Positions 8,396 through 14,940 of a stretch of 48,240 nt of DNA are shown here, one piece after another (the stretch's first letter is position 1; the number at the start of each line of letters is the position of its first letter). The notes below the pieces were generated by a model. The model saw only the letters and a list, made by a program, of their open reading frames with translations, was not told the origin of the DNA and made no database searches. The position numbers and the translations under genes were made by a program. The DNA is from UMGS172 sp045587185 (lineage in GTDB: Bacteria > Bacillota > Clostridia > Oscillospirales > Acutalibacteraceae): assembly GCA_045587185.1 (NCBI GenBank), contig JAZNBS010000040.1, positions 1-48,240 on the forward strand, written 5' to 3'.

Positions 8396-8424
8396 ATTAT
8401 ACAACATTTCTTACAATATAACAA
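8396..8424 (-). promoter_or_regulatory. Promoter of the DUF4364 gene
   Basis: On the minus strand, TTGTTA (8424-8419), 17 bases, TATAAT (8401-8396). Its -35 lies only 12 bases from the -35 of the divergent promoter at 8437, so a factor bound between them could affect both genes. Confidence 0.75.
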
Positions 8425-8436
8425 GTTTTTTGTGTG

Positions 8437-8465
8437 TTGAAATATATGATTTTTTGTTATATAAT
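8437..8465 (+). promoter_or_regulatory. Promoter of the coiled-coil protein gene
   Basis: TTGAAA (8437-8442), 17 bases, TATAAT (8460-8465). Its position places transcription start near 8472 and rules out the upstream in-frame start at 8430. Confidence 0.85.
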
Positions 8466-8486
8466 CATTTTAAAGAGGTGAATATC

Positions 8487-9125
8487 TTGAAAAAGAATAA
8501 AATTATCGAAGATATGACAAGGGTTGTTGAGAAAAATAACCGTTTATACAAACAGTGTGAAGACCTTAAATCAGAAATAACTGAAAAGGATGCAAAAATT
8601 GAGGAGTTAAAATTAAAGATTGCTTCCCTTGAAGCCGAGATTGAAATTGTTAAAGCAGTTTCGGTCTGTTCGCGTGAATCTACACTTGATAACCCAAACT
8701 CGGTAGTTGATGAAAATGAGTCGGAGGATGTTGTGTTGGATGACGACTTGCCGTCTGAAAACACTGAAAGTAGAGAAGTTAGCGAGTGTAATACTAATGA
8801 GTCAGAAACTAAAACTTTGCCTCGGGCAAAGCACTGTGATATAAGTTCAACCGTTTTACCCGAATTCGCTTTGAAACTTGCTTCGGAGTCTATAGGTAGG
8901 GTTGTTGTTAAGTGTGCCGAGTTATGCAATCATTTTGCAACAGCAGGCTCAACTAATTCAAAAGACCTTATAAACCTCGCTCTTGGTAGGACGGAAGTTT
9001 TTAAATCCGACCTATTAAGTCTTGTGAGTGGTGAAGAACAGAGCGAAGAGCGTCTTTCGGCCGAGATTAAACTTAAAGAAACTGATGTTTCGGAGTATTT
9101 TGATTTACTTTTGAGTCAATTATAA
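8487..9125 (+). CDS. Coiled-coil acidic protein, function unknown
   Basis: A 212-residue protein I do not recognise. Residues about 5-55 form a charged heptad-rich coiled coil (IIEDMTRVVEKNNRLYKQCEDLKSEI, KDAKIEELKLKIASLEAEIEI). Residues about 60-115 are a Ser/Glu/Asp-rich, probably disordered linker. Residues about 120-212 look like a helical C-terminal domain (LPEFALKLASESIGRVVVKCAELC, DLINLALGRTEVFKSDLLSLV). There is no signal peptide. The start is TTG 8487: AGAGGTG at 8474-8480 is well spaced, and the promoter -10 ends at 8465. It is divergent from the DUF4364 gene. It may be a scaffolding or nucleoid/division-associated protein, but nothing supports a specific role. Confidence 0.7.
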   Translation: MKKNKIIEDMTRVVEKNNRLYKQCEDLKSEITEKDAKIEELKLKIASLEAEIEIVKAVSVCSRESTLDNPNSVVDENESEDVVLDDDLPSENTESREVSECNTNESETKTLPRAKHCDISSTVLPEFALKLASESIGRVVVKCAELCNHFATAGSTNSKDLINLALGRTEVFKSDLLSLVSGEEQSEERLSAEIKLKETDVSEYFDLLLSQL

Positions 9126-9217
9126 CGGAAGTTGCATTAAAATGTTAATAATTTAACAAACATTCGCAAGTTTTAGAAAACTTTGAAGAAAAATTGGTAG
9201 AAAATTTAACAAAGCAC

Positions 9218-9245
9218 TTGACAATGTGACTGCATAATATATAAT
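9218..9245 (+). promoter_or_regulatory. Promoter of serA
   Basis: TTGACA (9218-9223), 16 bases, TATAAT (9240-9245). The leader is about 47 bases, with only a weak CTG...CAG mini-hairpin before the GGAGG site at 9286-9290. Confidence 0.8.
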
Positions 9246-9298
9246 ATATGTATTATCTGTTTTTGTCAGATTTTAACGAATGTTTGGAGGACACAAAA

Positions 9299-10474
9299 AT
9301 GTATAACATTAAAACTTACAACAAAATTTCTGCTATAGGTCTGGATGAGTTTGACAAGACCGCCTATACCTGTGGTGACGATGTTGTCGCACCTGTCGGT
9401 GCTATTGTACGTTCAGCCGCCCTGCACGATGTTCAGTTTGACGAATCTTTGCTTGCTATCGCCCGTGCCGGTGCAGGTACCAACAATATTCCTGTTGACC
9501 GTTGCGCAGAGGAGGGTATTGTTGTTTTCAACACTCCCGGTGCTAACGCAAATGCTGTTAAGGAACTTGTTATTGCAGGTCTTCTCATTTGCTCACGCCG
9601 TGTTATTCCCGCAATCAAGTGGGCAGAAACACTCAAAGGTAACGGTGCAGAGGTCGGCAAAATGGTTGAAAAGGGCAAAGGCGCATTTGTCGGTCCTGAA
9701 ATCAAGGGCAAAAGCCTTGGTGTTATAGGTCTTGGCGCTATCGGTGTTTTGGTTGCTAATGCTGCAAATGCACTCGGTATGAAGGTTTATGGTTACGACC
9801 CTTATCTTTCGGTTGATGCCGCTTGGAACCTCACACATAACGCTATTCACGCAATGGACCTCAATGACATTTATGAGAAGTGTGATTATATCACTGTTCA
9901 CGTTCCGCTAACTCCTGATACAAAAGGTTTTATCAATAAGGAAACTATTGCAAAAATGAAGGACGGTGTCCGAATCCTCAATTTTGCTCGTGGTGATCTT
10001 GTTAATTCAAAAGACCTTCTTGCGGCTCTTGATGAGGGAAAGGTAGCCGCTTATGTTACCGATTTCCCCTCTGATGAGGTTATCGGAGCAGACGGTGTTA
10101 TTGCAATTCCTCATCTGGGTGCATCAACCCCCGAATCTGAGGACAACTGTGCCAAGATGGCTGCTGCAGAACTCATTGATTATATCGAGAACGGTAATAT
10201 TGTAAACTCAGTTAATATGCCTAACATTTCTATGCCTAGATCGGGTGATGAGAGAATCTGTGTCATTCACAAGAATGTACCTGCTGTAATCAATAAGATT
10301 ACAGGTATCGTATCAGAGGCCAATATCAATATTAACAATATGCTCAATAAATCCAAGAAGGATTTTGCATATACAATGCTTGACCTTGCAGAAAAAGACC
10401 TTGCTAAGGTTGATGCAATCGCCAAGGCTATCGGTGATATGGACGAGGTTGTCCGTGTCAGAGTTATCCGCTGA
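9299..10474 (+). CDS. serA: D-3-phosphoglycerate dehydrogenase with C-terminal ACT domain
   Basis: First enzyme of serine synthesis, oxidising 3-phosphoglycerate to phosphohydroxypyruvate with NAD. It has 391 residues from ATG 9299, which follows GGAGG at 9286-9290; the frame opens upstream at 9248, but that region is leader. The NAD-binding GVIGLGAIG is near 141-149. The catalytic trio of the family is visible as Arg231 (NFARGDLV), Glu260 and His272 (PHLGAST). The C-terminal 70 residues (ERICVIHKNVPAVINKITGIV...) form an ACT domain, the usual site of serine feedback, so this is the short ACT form without the intervening domain. serB and serC are not near. The TGATG overlap couples it to a carboxypeptidase gene. 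Confidence 0.92.
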   Translation: MYNIKTYNKISAIGLDEFDKTAYTCGDDVVAPVGAIVRSAALHDVQFDESLLAIARAGAGTNNIPVDRCAEEGIVVFNTPGANANAVKELVIAGLLICSRRVIPAIKWAETLKGNGAEVGKMVEKGKGAFVGPEIKGKSLGVIGLGAIGVLVANAANALGMKVYGYDPYLSVDAAWNLTHNAIHAMDLNDIYEKCDYITVHVPLTPDTKGFINKETIAKMKDGVRILNFARGDLVNSKDLLAALDEGKVAAYVTDFPSDEVIGADGVIAIPHLGASTPESEDNCAKMAAAELIDYIENGNIVNSVNMPNISMPRSGDERICVIHKNVPAVINKITGIVSEANININNMLNKSKKDFAYTMLDLAEKDLAKVDAIAKAIGDMDEVVRVRVIR

Positions 10475-11397
10475 TGGAAGAACAGAGAAACAGAGAACTT
10501 GAACACAGAGCCAAAGAACGCAGAATGCGAAGAAAATTGCGTCAGAAAAACCGCATTATTCTTCTTGAAACTGTTTTGATTATTGCTTTGGCTGTTGCTT
10601 TAATTATCGTGAGTGTGGGGTACGTCGGTCTCAAGAACGACCCCACTGTCACCGATAATTCTTCAGCCGAAAGCACAGCATCTTCAGACAACAGTTCCAT
10701 ATCTTCTACCAACAGTTCTGTAAGTTCTGAAAACTCTCAAGTCTCAAGTATTACATCATCAGAGGCTTCAAGCAGTCAACAACCCATAAATAAAGATGAA
10801 CTTGACCAATGGTATCTTAAACTTGTCAACCCCGATAATAAGGTTGATAACCAATATTTGAATTCGATTGAGCGTTCCAAGATCAAGAATAAGTATATTG
10901 TTAGCACAACTAAGGATACCTGTAAGTATCTTGACAGTCGAATTGTTTCATATTTTGAGAATATGTGTAAAGCGGCTGCCGATGACGGTGTTACGTTGGT
11001 GTCGGTTTCGGCCTACCGTTCGATTTCTTATCAGACCGGTCTTTATGACCGCAGGGTTGAACGTTGCCAAAATGAGGACGGTCTTTCCTTGGAGGATGCC
11101 AAGAAAAAGGCTGCTACAATCGTTGCGGTACCCGGTACAAGTGAGCACCATTTGGGACTTGCTATTGACATAAATTCGGTCGAGACATCGTTTGAAAACA
11201 CCCGCGCCTTCCGTTGGTTGCAGGAGAATGCCGAAAAATACGGTTTTATTATGCGTTATCCTAAGGACAAGCAGAGTATAACGAAGATTATTTACGAACC
11301 GTGGCATTACCGTTATGTCGGTGTCGAGCACGCTAAAGCCATGAACGACCTCGGAATGTGTCTTGAGGAATATGTTGAGCATCTCTCAAAGAAATAA
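10474..11397 (+). CDS. VanY-type D-alanyl-D-alanine carboxypeptidase (peptidase M15B)
   Basis: A membrane-anchored zinc carboxypeptidase that trims the terminal D-Ala of peptidoglycan stem peptides, acting outside the cell. In 307 residues: a very basic cytosolic N-terminus (about 1-27), one transmembrane helix (about 28-50), a Ser/Thr/Asn-rich spacer (about 57-107), and the M15 domain with SAYRS, the zinc motif SEHHLGLAIDI and the second zinc His in EPWHYRYVG. Its ATG overlaps the serA stop by one base (TGATG), so translation is coupled. Such genes mostly adjust wall cross-linking; nothing here suggests a vancomycin-resistance cluster. Confidence 0.9.
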   Translation: MEEQRNRELEHRAKERRMRRKLRQKNRIILLETVLIIALAVALIIVSVGYVGLKNDPTVTDNSSAESTASSDNSSISSTNSSVSSENSQVSSITSSEASSSQQPINKDELDQWYLKLVNPDNKVDNQYLNSIERSKIKNKYIVSTTKDTCKYLDSRIVSYFENMCKAAADDGVTLVSVSAYRSISYQTGLYDRRVERCQNEDGLSLEDAKKKAATIVAVPGTSEHHLGLAIDINSVETSFENTRAFRWLQENAEKYGFIMRYPKDKQSITKIIYEPWHYRYVGVEHAKAMNDLGMCLEEYVEHLSKK

Positions 11398-11424
11398 AAT
11401 TTGTTTGTTTTTTCAATTTTATGG

Positions 11425-11453
11425 TTGACAAACTCAGATTGCTGTGTTATAAT
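11425..11453 (+). promoter_or_regulatory. Consensus promoter of infC-rpmI-rplT
   Basis: TTGACA (11425-11430), 17 bases, TATAAT (11448-11453): perfect consensus boxes with an extended TGT before the -10, as expected for a ribosomal protein operon. It leaves a leader of about 147 bases. Confidence 0.92.
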
Positions 11454-11606
11454 CCATAGGACAACAAAGTTGGGCATTATCCGCTCACACCTCAAAGTTT
11501 CGTCTTAAGAGGTCAATAGGTCAACAAGATTTATGTTTTGTTATGCTTATTGTGCGCGGATATTTTTATGTCCGCGCTATTGTTTTATTTTTGGAGGTGT
11601 TTTACC
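11454..11606 (+). promoter_or_regulatory. Structured infC leader, attenuator candidate
   Basis: The leader contains a terminator-like hairpin at 11554-11577 and an upstream segment TATCCGC (11478-11484) that exactly complements its 5' side GCGGATA (11556-11562), giving mutually exclusive pairings. A separate hairpin ACCTC/GAGGT spans 11489-11513, and ACACCTC (11487-11493) also complements the infC ribosome site (11594-11600). In Bacillus this operon is controlled by L20 through a leader terminator. A comparable L20 or other autogenous switch is the likely reading, inferred from base pairing. Confidence 0.6.
11554..11592 (+). terminator. Leader terminator hairpin ahead of infC
   Basis: A 7-bp perfect GC-rich stem GCGCGGA/TCCGCGC around a 10-base AU loop, followed by TATTGTTTTATTTTT. 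It ends right before the infC ribosome site, so it is read as an attenuator, not as the end of an upstream gene. Confidence 0.65.
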
Positions 11607-12128
11607 ATCAGTAAGCAGGAACATGCTATCAATGAAGAAATCAGAGAAAAGGAAGTCCGCGTTGTCGGTAACGATGGCTCGCAGTTAGGCCTTATGTCTT
11701 CAAAAGAGGCATTTCAAAAGGCAATGGAACAGGATCTTGATCTTGTGCTTATTGCTCCCAATGCCAAGCCGCCCGTTTGCAAAATTATGGATTACGGCAA
11801 ATATTGTTTTGAACAGGCTAAACGTGAGAAGGAAGCCAAGAAAAAGCAGAAGGTTGTTGAAATCAAGGAAATCCGTATTGTCGGTCTTAATATCGATACT
11901 CATGACCTTGAAATTAAGGCCAATAATGCAAGAAAGTTTGTCAAAAGCGGCGATAAGGTTAAGGTTACAATCCGTTTTAGAGGACGTGAACTTGGCCATC
12001 CTGAAATTGGTACCGAACTTATGCAGAGATTTGCTGATTTCTGTGCAGATGATGCGGTTGTTGAAAAGCCTGCCAAGATGGAGGGCCGTAACATGTATAT
12101 GTTCTTGGGCCCTAAGCCGGCTAAATAA
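11607..12128 (+). CDS. infC: Translation initiation factor IF-3, ATC start
   Basis: IF-3 binds the 30S subunit, checks start-codon pairing and keeps subunits apart. From the chosen start the protein has 173 residues, the family norm, with the N-domain (INEEIREKEVRVVGNDGSQLGLMSSKEA), a Lys-rich linker, and the C-domain (KEIRIVGLNIDTHDLEIKANNARKF...). GGAGGTG at 11593-11599 is followed 7 bases later by ATC at 11607. No ATG, GTG or TTG in frame is better placed. Rare AUU/AUA/AUC starts are typical of infC because IF-3 rejects them, giving self-control. The first in-frame ATG lies upstream at 11538, inside the leader, and would add unrelated residues. Confidence 0.93.
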   Translation: MSKQEHAINEEIREKEVRVVGNDGSQLGLMSSKEAFQKAMEQDLDLVLIAPNAKPPVCKIMDYGKYCFEQAKREKEAKKKQKVVEIKEIRIVGLNIDTHDLEIKANNARKFVKSGDKVKVTIRFRGRELGHPEIGTELMQRFADFCADDAVVEKPAKMEGRNMYMFLGPKPAK

Positions 12129-12155
12129 TTTGTAAATTTTCAAGGAGGAATAATC

Positions 12156-12353
12156 ATGCCTAAGATGAAAACCCACAGTGGTGCAAAAAAGCGTTTTAAG
12201 CTTACCAAGCTCGGAAAGGTAAAGCGCGCCCACGCATTCAAGTCACACATTCTTAACAAGAAGACCACCAAGCGTAAGAGAAATCTTCGCGCAGCTGCTG
12301 TTGTTGATGTAACAAACGTAGCAAAGGTCAAGAAGATGCTTCCTTATAAATAA
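12156..12353 (+). CDS. rpmI: Ribosomal protein L35
   Basis: 50S subunit protein of 65 residues, of normal length. It is rich in Lys/Arg, with the family opening MPKMKTHSGAKKRFKLTKLGK and the conserved HILNKKTTKRKRNLR segment. It has a strong GGAGGA ribosome site and is the second gene of the infC-rpmI-rplT operon, 27 bases after infC. Confidence 0.96.
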   Translation: MPKMKTHSGAKKRFKLTKLGKVKRAHAFKSHILNKKTTKRKRNLRAAAVVDVTNVAKVKKMLPYK

Positions 12354-12391
12354 GGAAAACCGCTAAATTAAAATAAACGGAGGTTGCTGAA

Positions 12392-12748
12392 ATGGCACGT
12401 ATTAAGGGCGCTATTATGACGCGCAAAAGAAGAAAGAAAGTATTGAAGCTTGCCAAGGGTTACTTTGGCGCTAAGTCCAAGCTGTTTAAGACCGCCAAAG
12501 AAGCGGTTATGAAGTCAGGTAACTACGCTTACATCGGTCGCCGTCTTAAGAAGAGAGATTTCCGCCGTCTTTGGATCACCAGGATTTCTGCCGCTGCAAA
12601 GATTAACGGTATGAACTATTCTACCTTTATGAACGGCCTTAAGAAGGCTGGCATTGAACTTAACCGCAAGATGCTTGCAGAACTTGCAGTTGAGGATGCA
12701 GCAGCATTCGCTTCCCTTGCCGAGAAGGCAAAGGCAGCTCTTAAGTAA
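12392..12748 (+). CDS. rplT: Ribosomal protein L20
   Basis: 50S assembly protein of 118 residues that binds 23S rRNA early. In several bacteria it also represses its own operon through the infC-rpmI leader. It shows the family pattern MARIKGAIMTRKRRKKVLKLAKGY, then YAYIGRRLKKRDFRRLWITRI and the C-terminal helical domain. It has a GGAGGT ribosome site. It is the last gene of the operon, followed by a hairpin terminator. Confidence 0.97.
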   Translation: MARIKGAIMTRKRRKKVLKLAKGYFGAKSKLFKTAKEAVMKSGNYAYIGRRLKKRDFRRLWITRISAAAKINGMNYSTFMNGLKKAGIELNRKMLAELAVEDAAAFASLAEKAKAALK

Positions 12749-12803
12749 TTTAAGATTTGTTATTGTTATATTTATCATCATTAAATAATCTTAAAGCAAA
12801 ATG

Positions 12804-12834
12804 AAACCCGAGGTTTTGACGAACCTCGGGTTTT
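12804..12834 (+). terminator. Terminator of the rplT operon
   Basis: A perfect 12-bp stem AAACCCGAGGTT/AACCTCGGGTTT with a 6-base loop and a short T tract (TTTTGG). The -35 box of the following small-RNA promoter lies in the loop. Confidence 0.8.
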
Positions 12835-12845
12835 GGTATTATAAA
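12816..12845 (+). promoter_or_regulatory. Promoter of the 6S-like RNA
   Basis: TTGACG (12816-12821) with TTATAA at 12839-12844 (17 bases) or TATAAA at 12840-12845 (18 bases). The -35 is the loop of the rplT terminator. The predicted start is near 12851. Confidence 0.6.
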
Positions 12846-12850
12846 AGTTA

Positions 12851-13045
12851 TTAGGACCCGCCCTGCCGTAAACTGTCGATTGATAACCTGCGAAAGGCAG
12901 GTGGGTGTCATCCTCGGTGCTTTGTGCTTCCAACGTCCGATAAAATCGGGAGGCCTGCATACCCACACCGAGAGTAAGACTCCCGATAAATAGCTTGTAG
13001 GGTTATAATAGACTGAATACACGAACAGGGCAGGCAGATTTTTTT
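12851..13045 (+). ncRNA. ssrS: 6S-like regulatory RNA candidate
   Basis: A non-coding stretch of about 190 bases after rplT, with its own promoter and a U-run end (ATTTTTTT). It can fold like 6S RNA: the ends pair (GCCCTG 12860-12865 with CAGGGC 13026-13031), a large open middle carries a small hairpin CCTGC-GCAGG (12887-12901), and a long apical arm forms from CTCGGTG/CACCGAG (12913-12919/12966-12972) with an inner CCGAT-ATCGG hairpin (12937-12949). The 3' side of the open region contains TTATAATAG, a -10-like sequence. 6S RNA binds sigma-70-type holoenzyme in stationary phase. It lacks the conserved parts of SRP RNA, tmRNA and RNase P RNA. Identity rests on size, fold and position. Confidence 0.6.
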
Positions 13046-13049
13046 ACAA

Positions 13050-13352
13050 TTAGTCTTCTGCTTCTTCAATATCAAAGATGTCCTGCAGACGGTCGGTGAA
13101 TGCGTCAACAATCATATTATACTCGTCGTCATCCTCAATATCCTCAAAAAATTCTTCGCCGTTATCATCAACGACCTTGAGGATTACCAGTTCACCGTTG
13201 TCGTCAAGCATCTTCTTAGGGTCGTCATAGACGGGAAGAAGTGCAACATAACGACCGTCATCAGTCTCGATACGGTCAAGCACCTCAAAAGTATACTCTT
13301 TTCCGTCGTCGTCCTCAAGAGAGATAATATCGGGATTATATTCTTCAGCCAT
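13050..13352 (-). CDS. DUF1292 family protein
   Basis: A very acidic protein of 100 residues of the DUF1292 (YrzB-like) family found across Firmicutes, with no known function. The N-terminal two thirds carries the family core (ISLEDDDGKEYTFEVLDRIETDDGRYVALLPVYD, then NGELVILKVVDDNGEEFFEDIEDDDEYNMIVDAF). The GAAGGAGA ribosome site is excellent. The gene is monocistronic with its own promoter and ends about 4 bases from the 3' end of the converging 6S-like RNA. In Bacillus and Clostridium relatives the family gene sits near alaS/yrrK; here it does not. Confidence 0.88.
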   Translation of the reverse strand: MAEEYNPDIISLEDDDGKEYTFEVLDRIETDDGRYVALLPVYDDPKKMLDDNGELVILKVVDDNGEEFFEDIEDDDEYNMIVDAFTDRLQDIFDIEEAED

Positions 13353-13400
13353 AATGATTCTCCTTCATTTGTAGCGATTAAACGCCTTATTTTCTTATAT

Positions 13401-13429
13401 ATTTTAACCTATTTTTATATATTAGTCAA
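13401..13429 (-). promoter_or_regulatory. Promoter of the DUF1292 gene
   Basis: On the minus strand, TTGACT (13429-13424), 17 bases, TAAAAT (13406-13401). It lies about 50 bases before the ATG and immediately after the dpaB stop. Confidence 0.8.
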
Positions 13430-13455
13430 TATATTTCAAGCATTAAATATAAATA

Positions 13456-14028
13456 TCAGAAAATCATTGGTTGCAGTTGTTTTCCTAATAATGCTAGTTC
13501 AACCGTTTGAGGTATCAAACTGAAATCTGATATACAAGAATTGTGTTTATACTCTGGCATATCCTGTCTAAACGGCACAAAATATACATTTTTGCAATTC
13601 ATCAAAGTACCGATATTCTTTGCAGAAGCGCCAAGTGCGTCATTGGTTGACGGCGCTAAAATGAGCGGTCTTTCGTTTCTTAAATGCGCCTTTGCTGCCA
13701 TTGTTACACAAGAATCTGTTATTCCGTTTGCAAGTTTTCCAAGTGTATTGCCTGTACAGGGCGCAATGACCAATACGTCAAGTAAGGCTTTTGGACCAAT
13801 CGGCTCGGCCGATTTGATTGAATTTATGCACTTTGCTTCGCAAATCTCTTCAATTTGTTTTATGAAATCCACCGCTTTTCCGAAACGAGTGTCAGTGGAA
13901 TATACAATTTCGGAAACTATAGGTGTTATGATGTATCCCTGTTCTTTCAGCTTCATTAATTGCGGAATTACGTCTTTGTGTGTACAAAAAGAACCGCAAA
14001 CCGCAAATCCAAGCCGATTATTTGGCAT
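13456..14028 (-). CDS. dpaB: Dipicolinate synthase subunit B
   Basis: SpoVFB, a flavoprotein-like subunit (190 residues) that with DpaA makes dipicolinic acid from the lysine-pathway intermediate in the mother cell. DPA is then loaded into the spore core. It shows the flavoprotein fold of the HFCD/UbiX type: RLGFAVCGSFCTHKDVIPQL at the start, VIAPCTGNTLGKLANGITDSCVTMAAKAHLR in the middle, and RPLILAPSTNDALGASAKNI. The frame opens upstream at 14193 inside dpaA, but GGAGG at 14034-14038 marks ATG 14028. It overlaps the dpaA stop by 11 bases, so the two are translationally coupled. Its presence is strong evidence that the organism sporulates. Confidence 0.93.
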   Translation of the reverse strand: MPNNRLGFAVCGSFCTHKDVIPQLMKLKEQGYIITPIVSEIVYSTDTRFGKAVDFIKQIEEICEAKCINSIKSAEPIGPKALLDVLVIAPCTGNTLGKLANGITDSCVTMAAKAHLRNERPLILAPSTNDALGASAKNIGTLMNCKNVYFVPFRQDMPEYKHNSCISDFSLIPQTVELALLGKQLQPMIF

Positions 14029-14872
14029 ATTGTCCTCCGTTTTCCATATATAAAAGTATTTCTTGAGCAATAAATTGAGCCGCCTTGACAGGAGAATGTT
14101 TACCTGGCAGACCGCCGTAGACGGCAGCGTTAATCTTAAATTCGTGTGCTGATGCAAGGTCAATACCCGAATCGGTAGCAAGGTCTTCGACAAATACAGT
14201 AGGTTTTAAGGTTTTAAAAAAATCTCTGTTTAGAATAGGTGAGGGAGCGGTGTTGAATATATAATCATAATTGCCGCATATTTCTATTGCTTTGTTGGTA
14301 TTAATCGCTGTAAGACCATCTGCTTCAATTACTGCAAGAACTCCGCTGTTACGTGATGTGGCAGTGACATCTGACCCTAAACCTTTAAGATAGCGCGCGA
14401 GTTGTCGCCCAATTCTACCGTAACCCAATACCAATGACTTTGAACCGAATATGCTAAAATCAGTGCAGTTGATTGCAATGGCTATTGCAGCTTCTGCCGT
14501 CAAAACAGCGTTTTTTACCGTAAGAGTCTCACTGTCATAGTAGTCGTAAAACGGTATCTCGCGGTTATTTAGTTCAGTTATTATATCTTCATTTATTATA
14601 CCACCGAATATAAATTTTGGACGGCATAGTAGAATATCCTGAAGGAAAATCACATCACTAGTCAAAGGTGTGTTGACAGTAACACCGTCTTTGCTTAACG
14701 GTAACGGTAAAATCACGGCATCGTTTCCGTTTATTGCGTCATAAAGATTATCGGTTAAAGTTAGTTTATCACATTTCGGTAATCCAAAGATTCCGACACT
14801 GTGGCCTTGCTTTTGCAAATAAAGTGCTGTTTCAATTTGCCGACGGTCGCCGCCGATACAGGTAAATTTCAT
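14018..14872 (-). CDS. dpaA: Dipicolinate synthase subunit A
   Basis: SpoVFA, the NAD(P)-binding subunit of dipicolinate synthase (284 residues), active in the mother cell late in sporulation. The start motif is CIGGDRRQ, typical of the family. The Rossmann motif LGYGRIGRQLARYLKGLG lies near 150-170. The C-terminal half resembles D-2-hydroxyacid and saccharopine-type dehydrogenases. The frame opens at 14902, but GGGAGGT at 14877-14883 fixes ATG 14872. A strong terminator-like hairpin sits only 12 bases upstream, leaving no room for an ordinary promoter between it and the gene. Confidence 0.93.
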   Translation of the reverse strand: MKFTCIGGDRRQIETALYLQKQGHSVGIFGLPKCDKLTLTDNLYDAINGNDAVILPLPLSKDGVTVNTPLTSDVIFLQDILLCRPKFIFGGIINEDIITELNNREIPFYDYYDSETLTVKNAVLTAEAAIAIAINCTDFSIFGSKSLVLGYGRIGRQLARYLKGLGSDVTATSRNSGVLAVIEADGLTAINTNKAIEICGNYDYIFNTAPSPILNRDFFKTLKPTVFVEDLATDSGIDLASAHEFKINAAVYGGLPGKHSPVKAAQFIAQEILLYMENGGQYAK

Positions 14873-14884
14873 ACGAACCTCCCA

Positions 14885-14930
14885 AATATAAAAACACCTC
14901 AAAAATGCTCAATACATTTTATGAGGTGTT
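14885..14930 (-). terminator. Terminator of cca, abutting dpaA
   Basis: On the minus strand, a stem of about 15 pairs (AACACCTC... with ...GAGGTGTT, one mismatch) around TATTGAG, then TTTTTATATTT. It lies 10 bases after the cca stop and 12 bases before the dpaA start codon, so it could end cca, attenuate dpaAB, or both. Confidence 0.8.
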
Positions 14931-14940
14931 TTCCGTTTGG

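Noticed and set aside
12851..13045. SRP RNA, tmRNA or RNase P RNA as the identity of the ncRNA
   Set aside because: The GGAAGGAAGCAG-type SRP loop, the tmRNA ends and the RNase P core motifs are all absent.
12750..13111. Minus-strand open frames across the small-RNA region
   Set aside because: They have no ribosome site, overlap the structured RNA and the DUF1292 gene end, and show no recognisable protein pattern.
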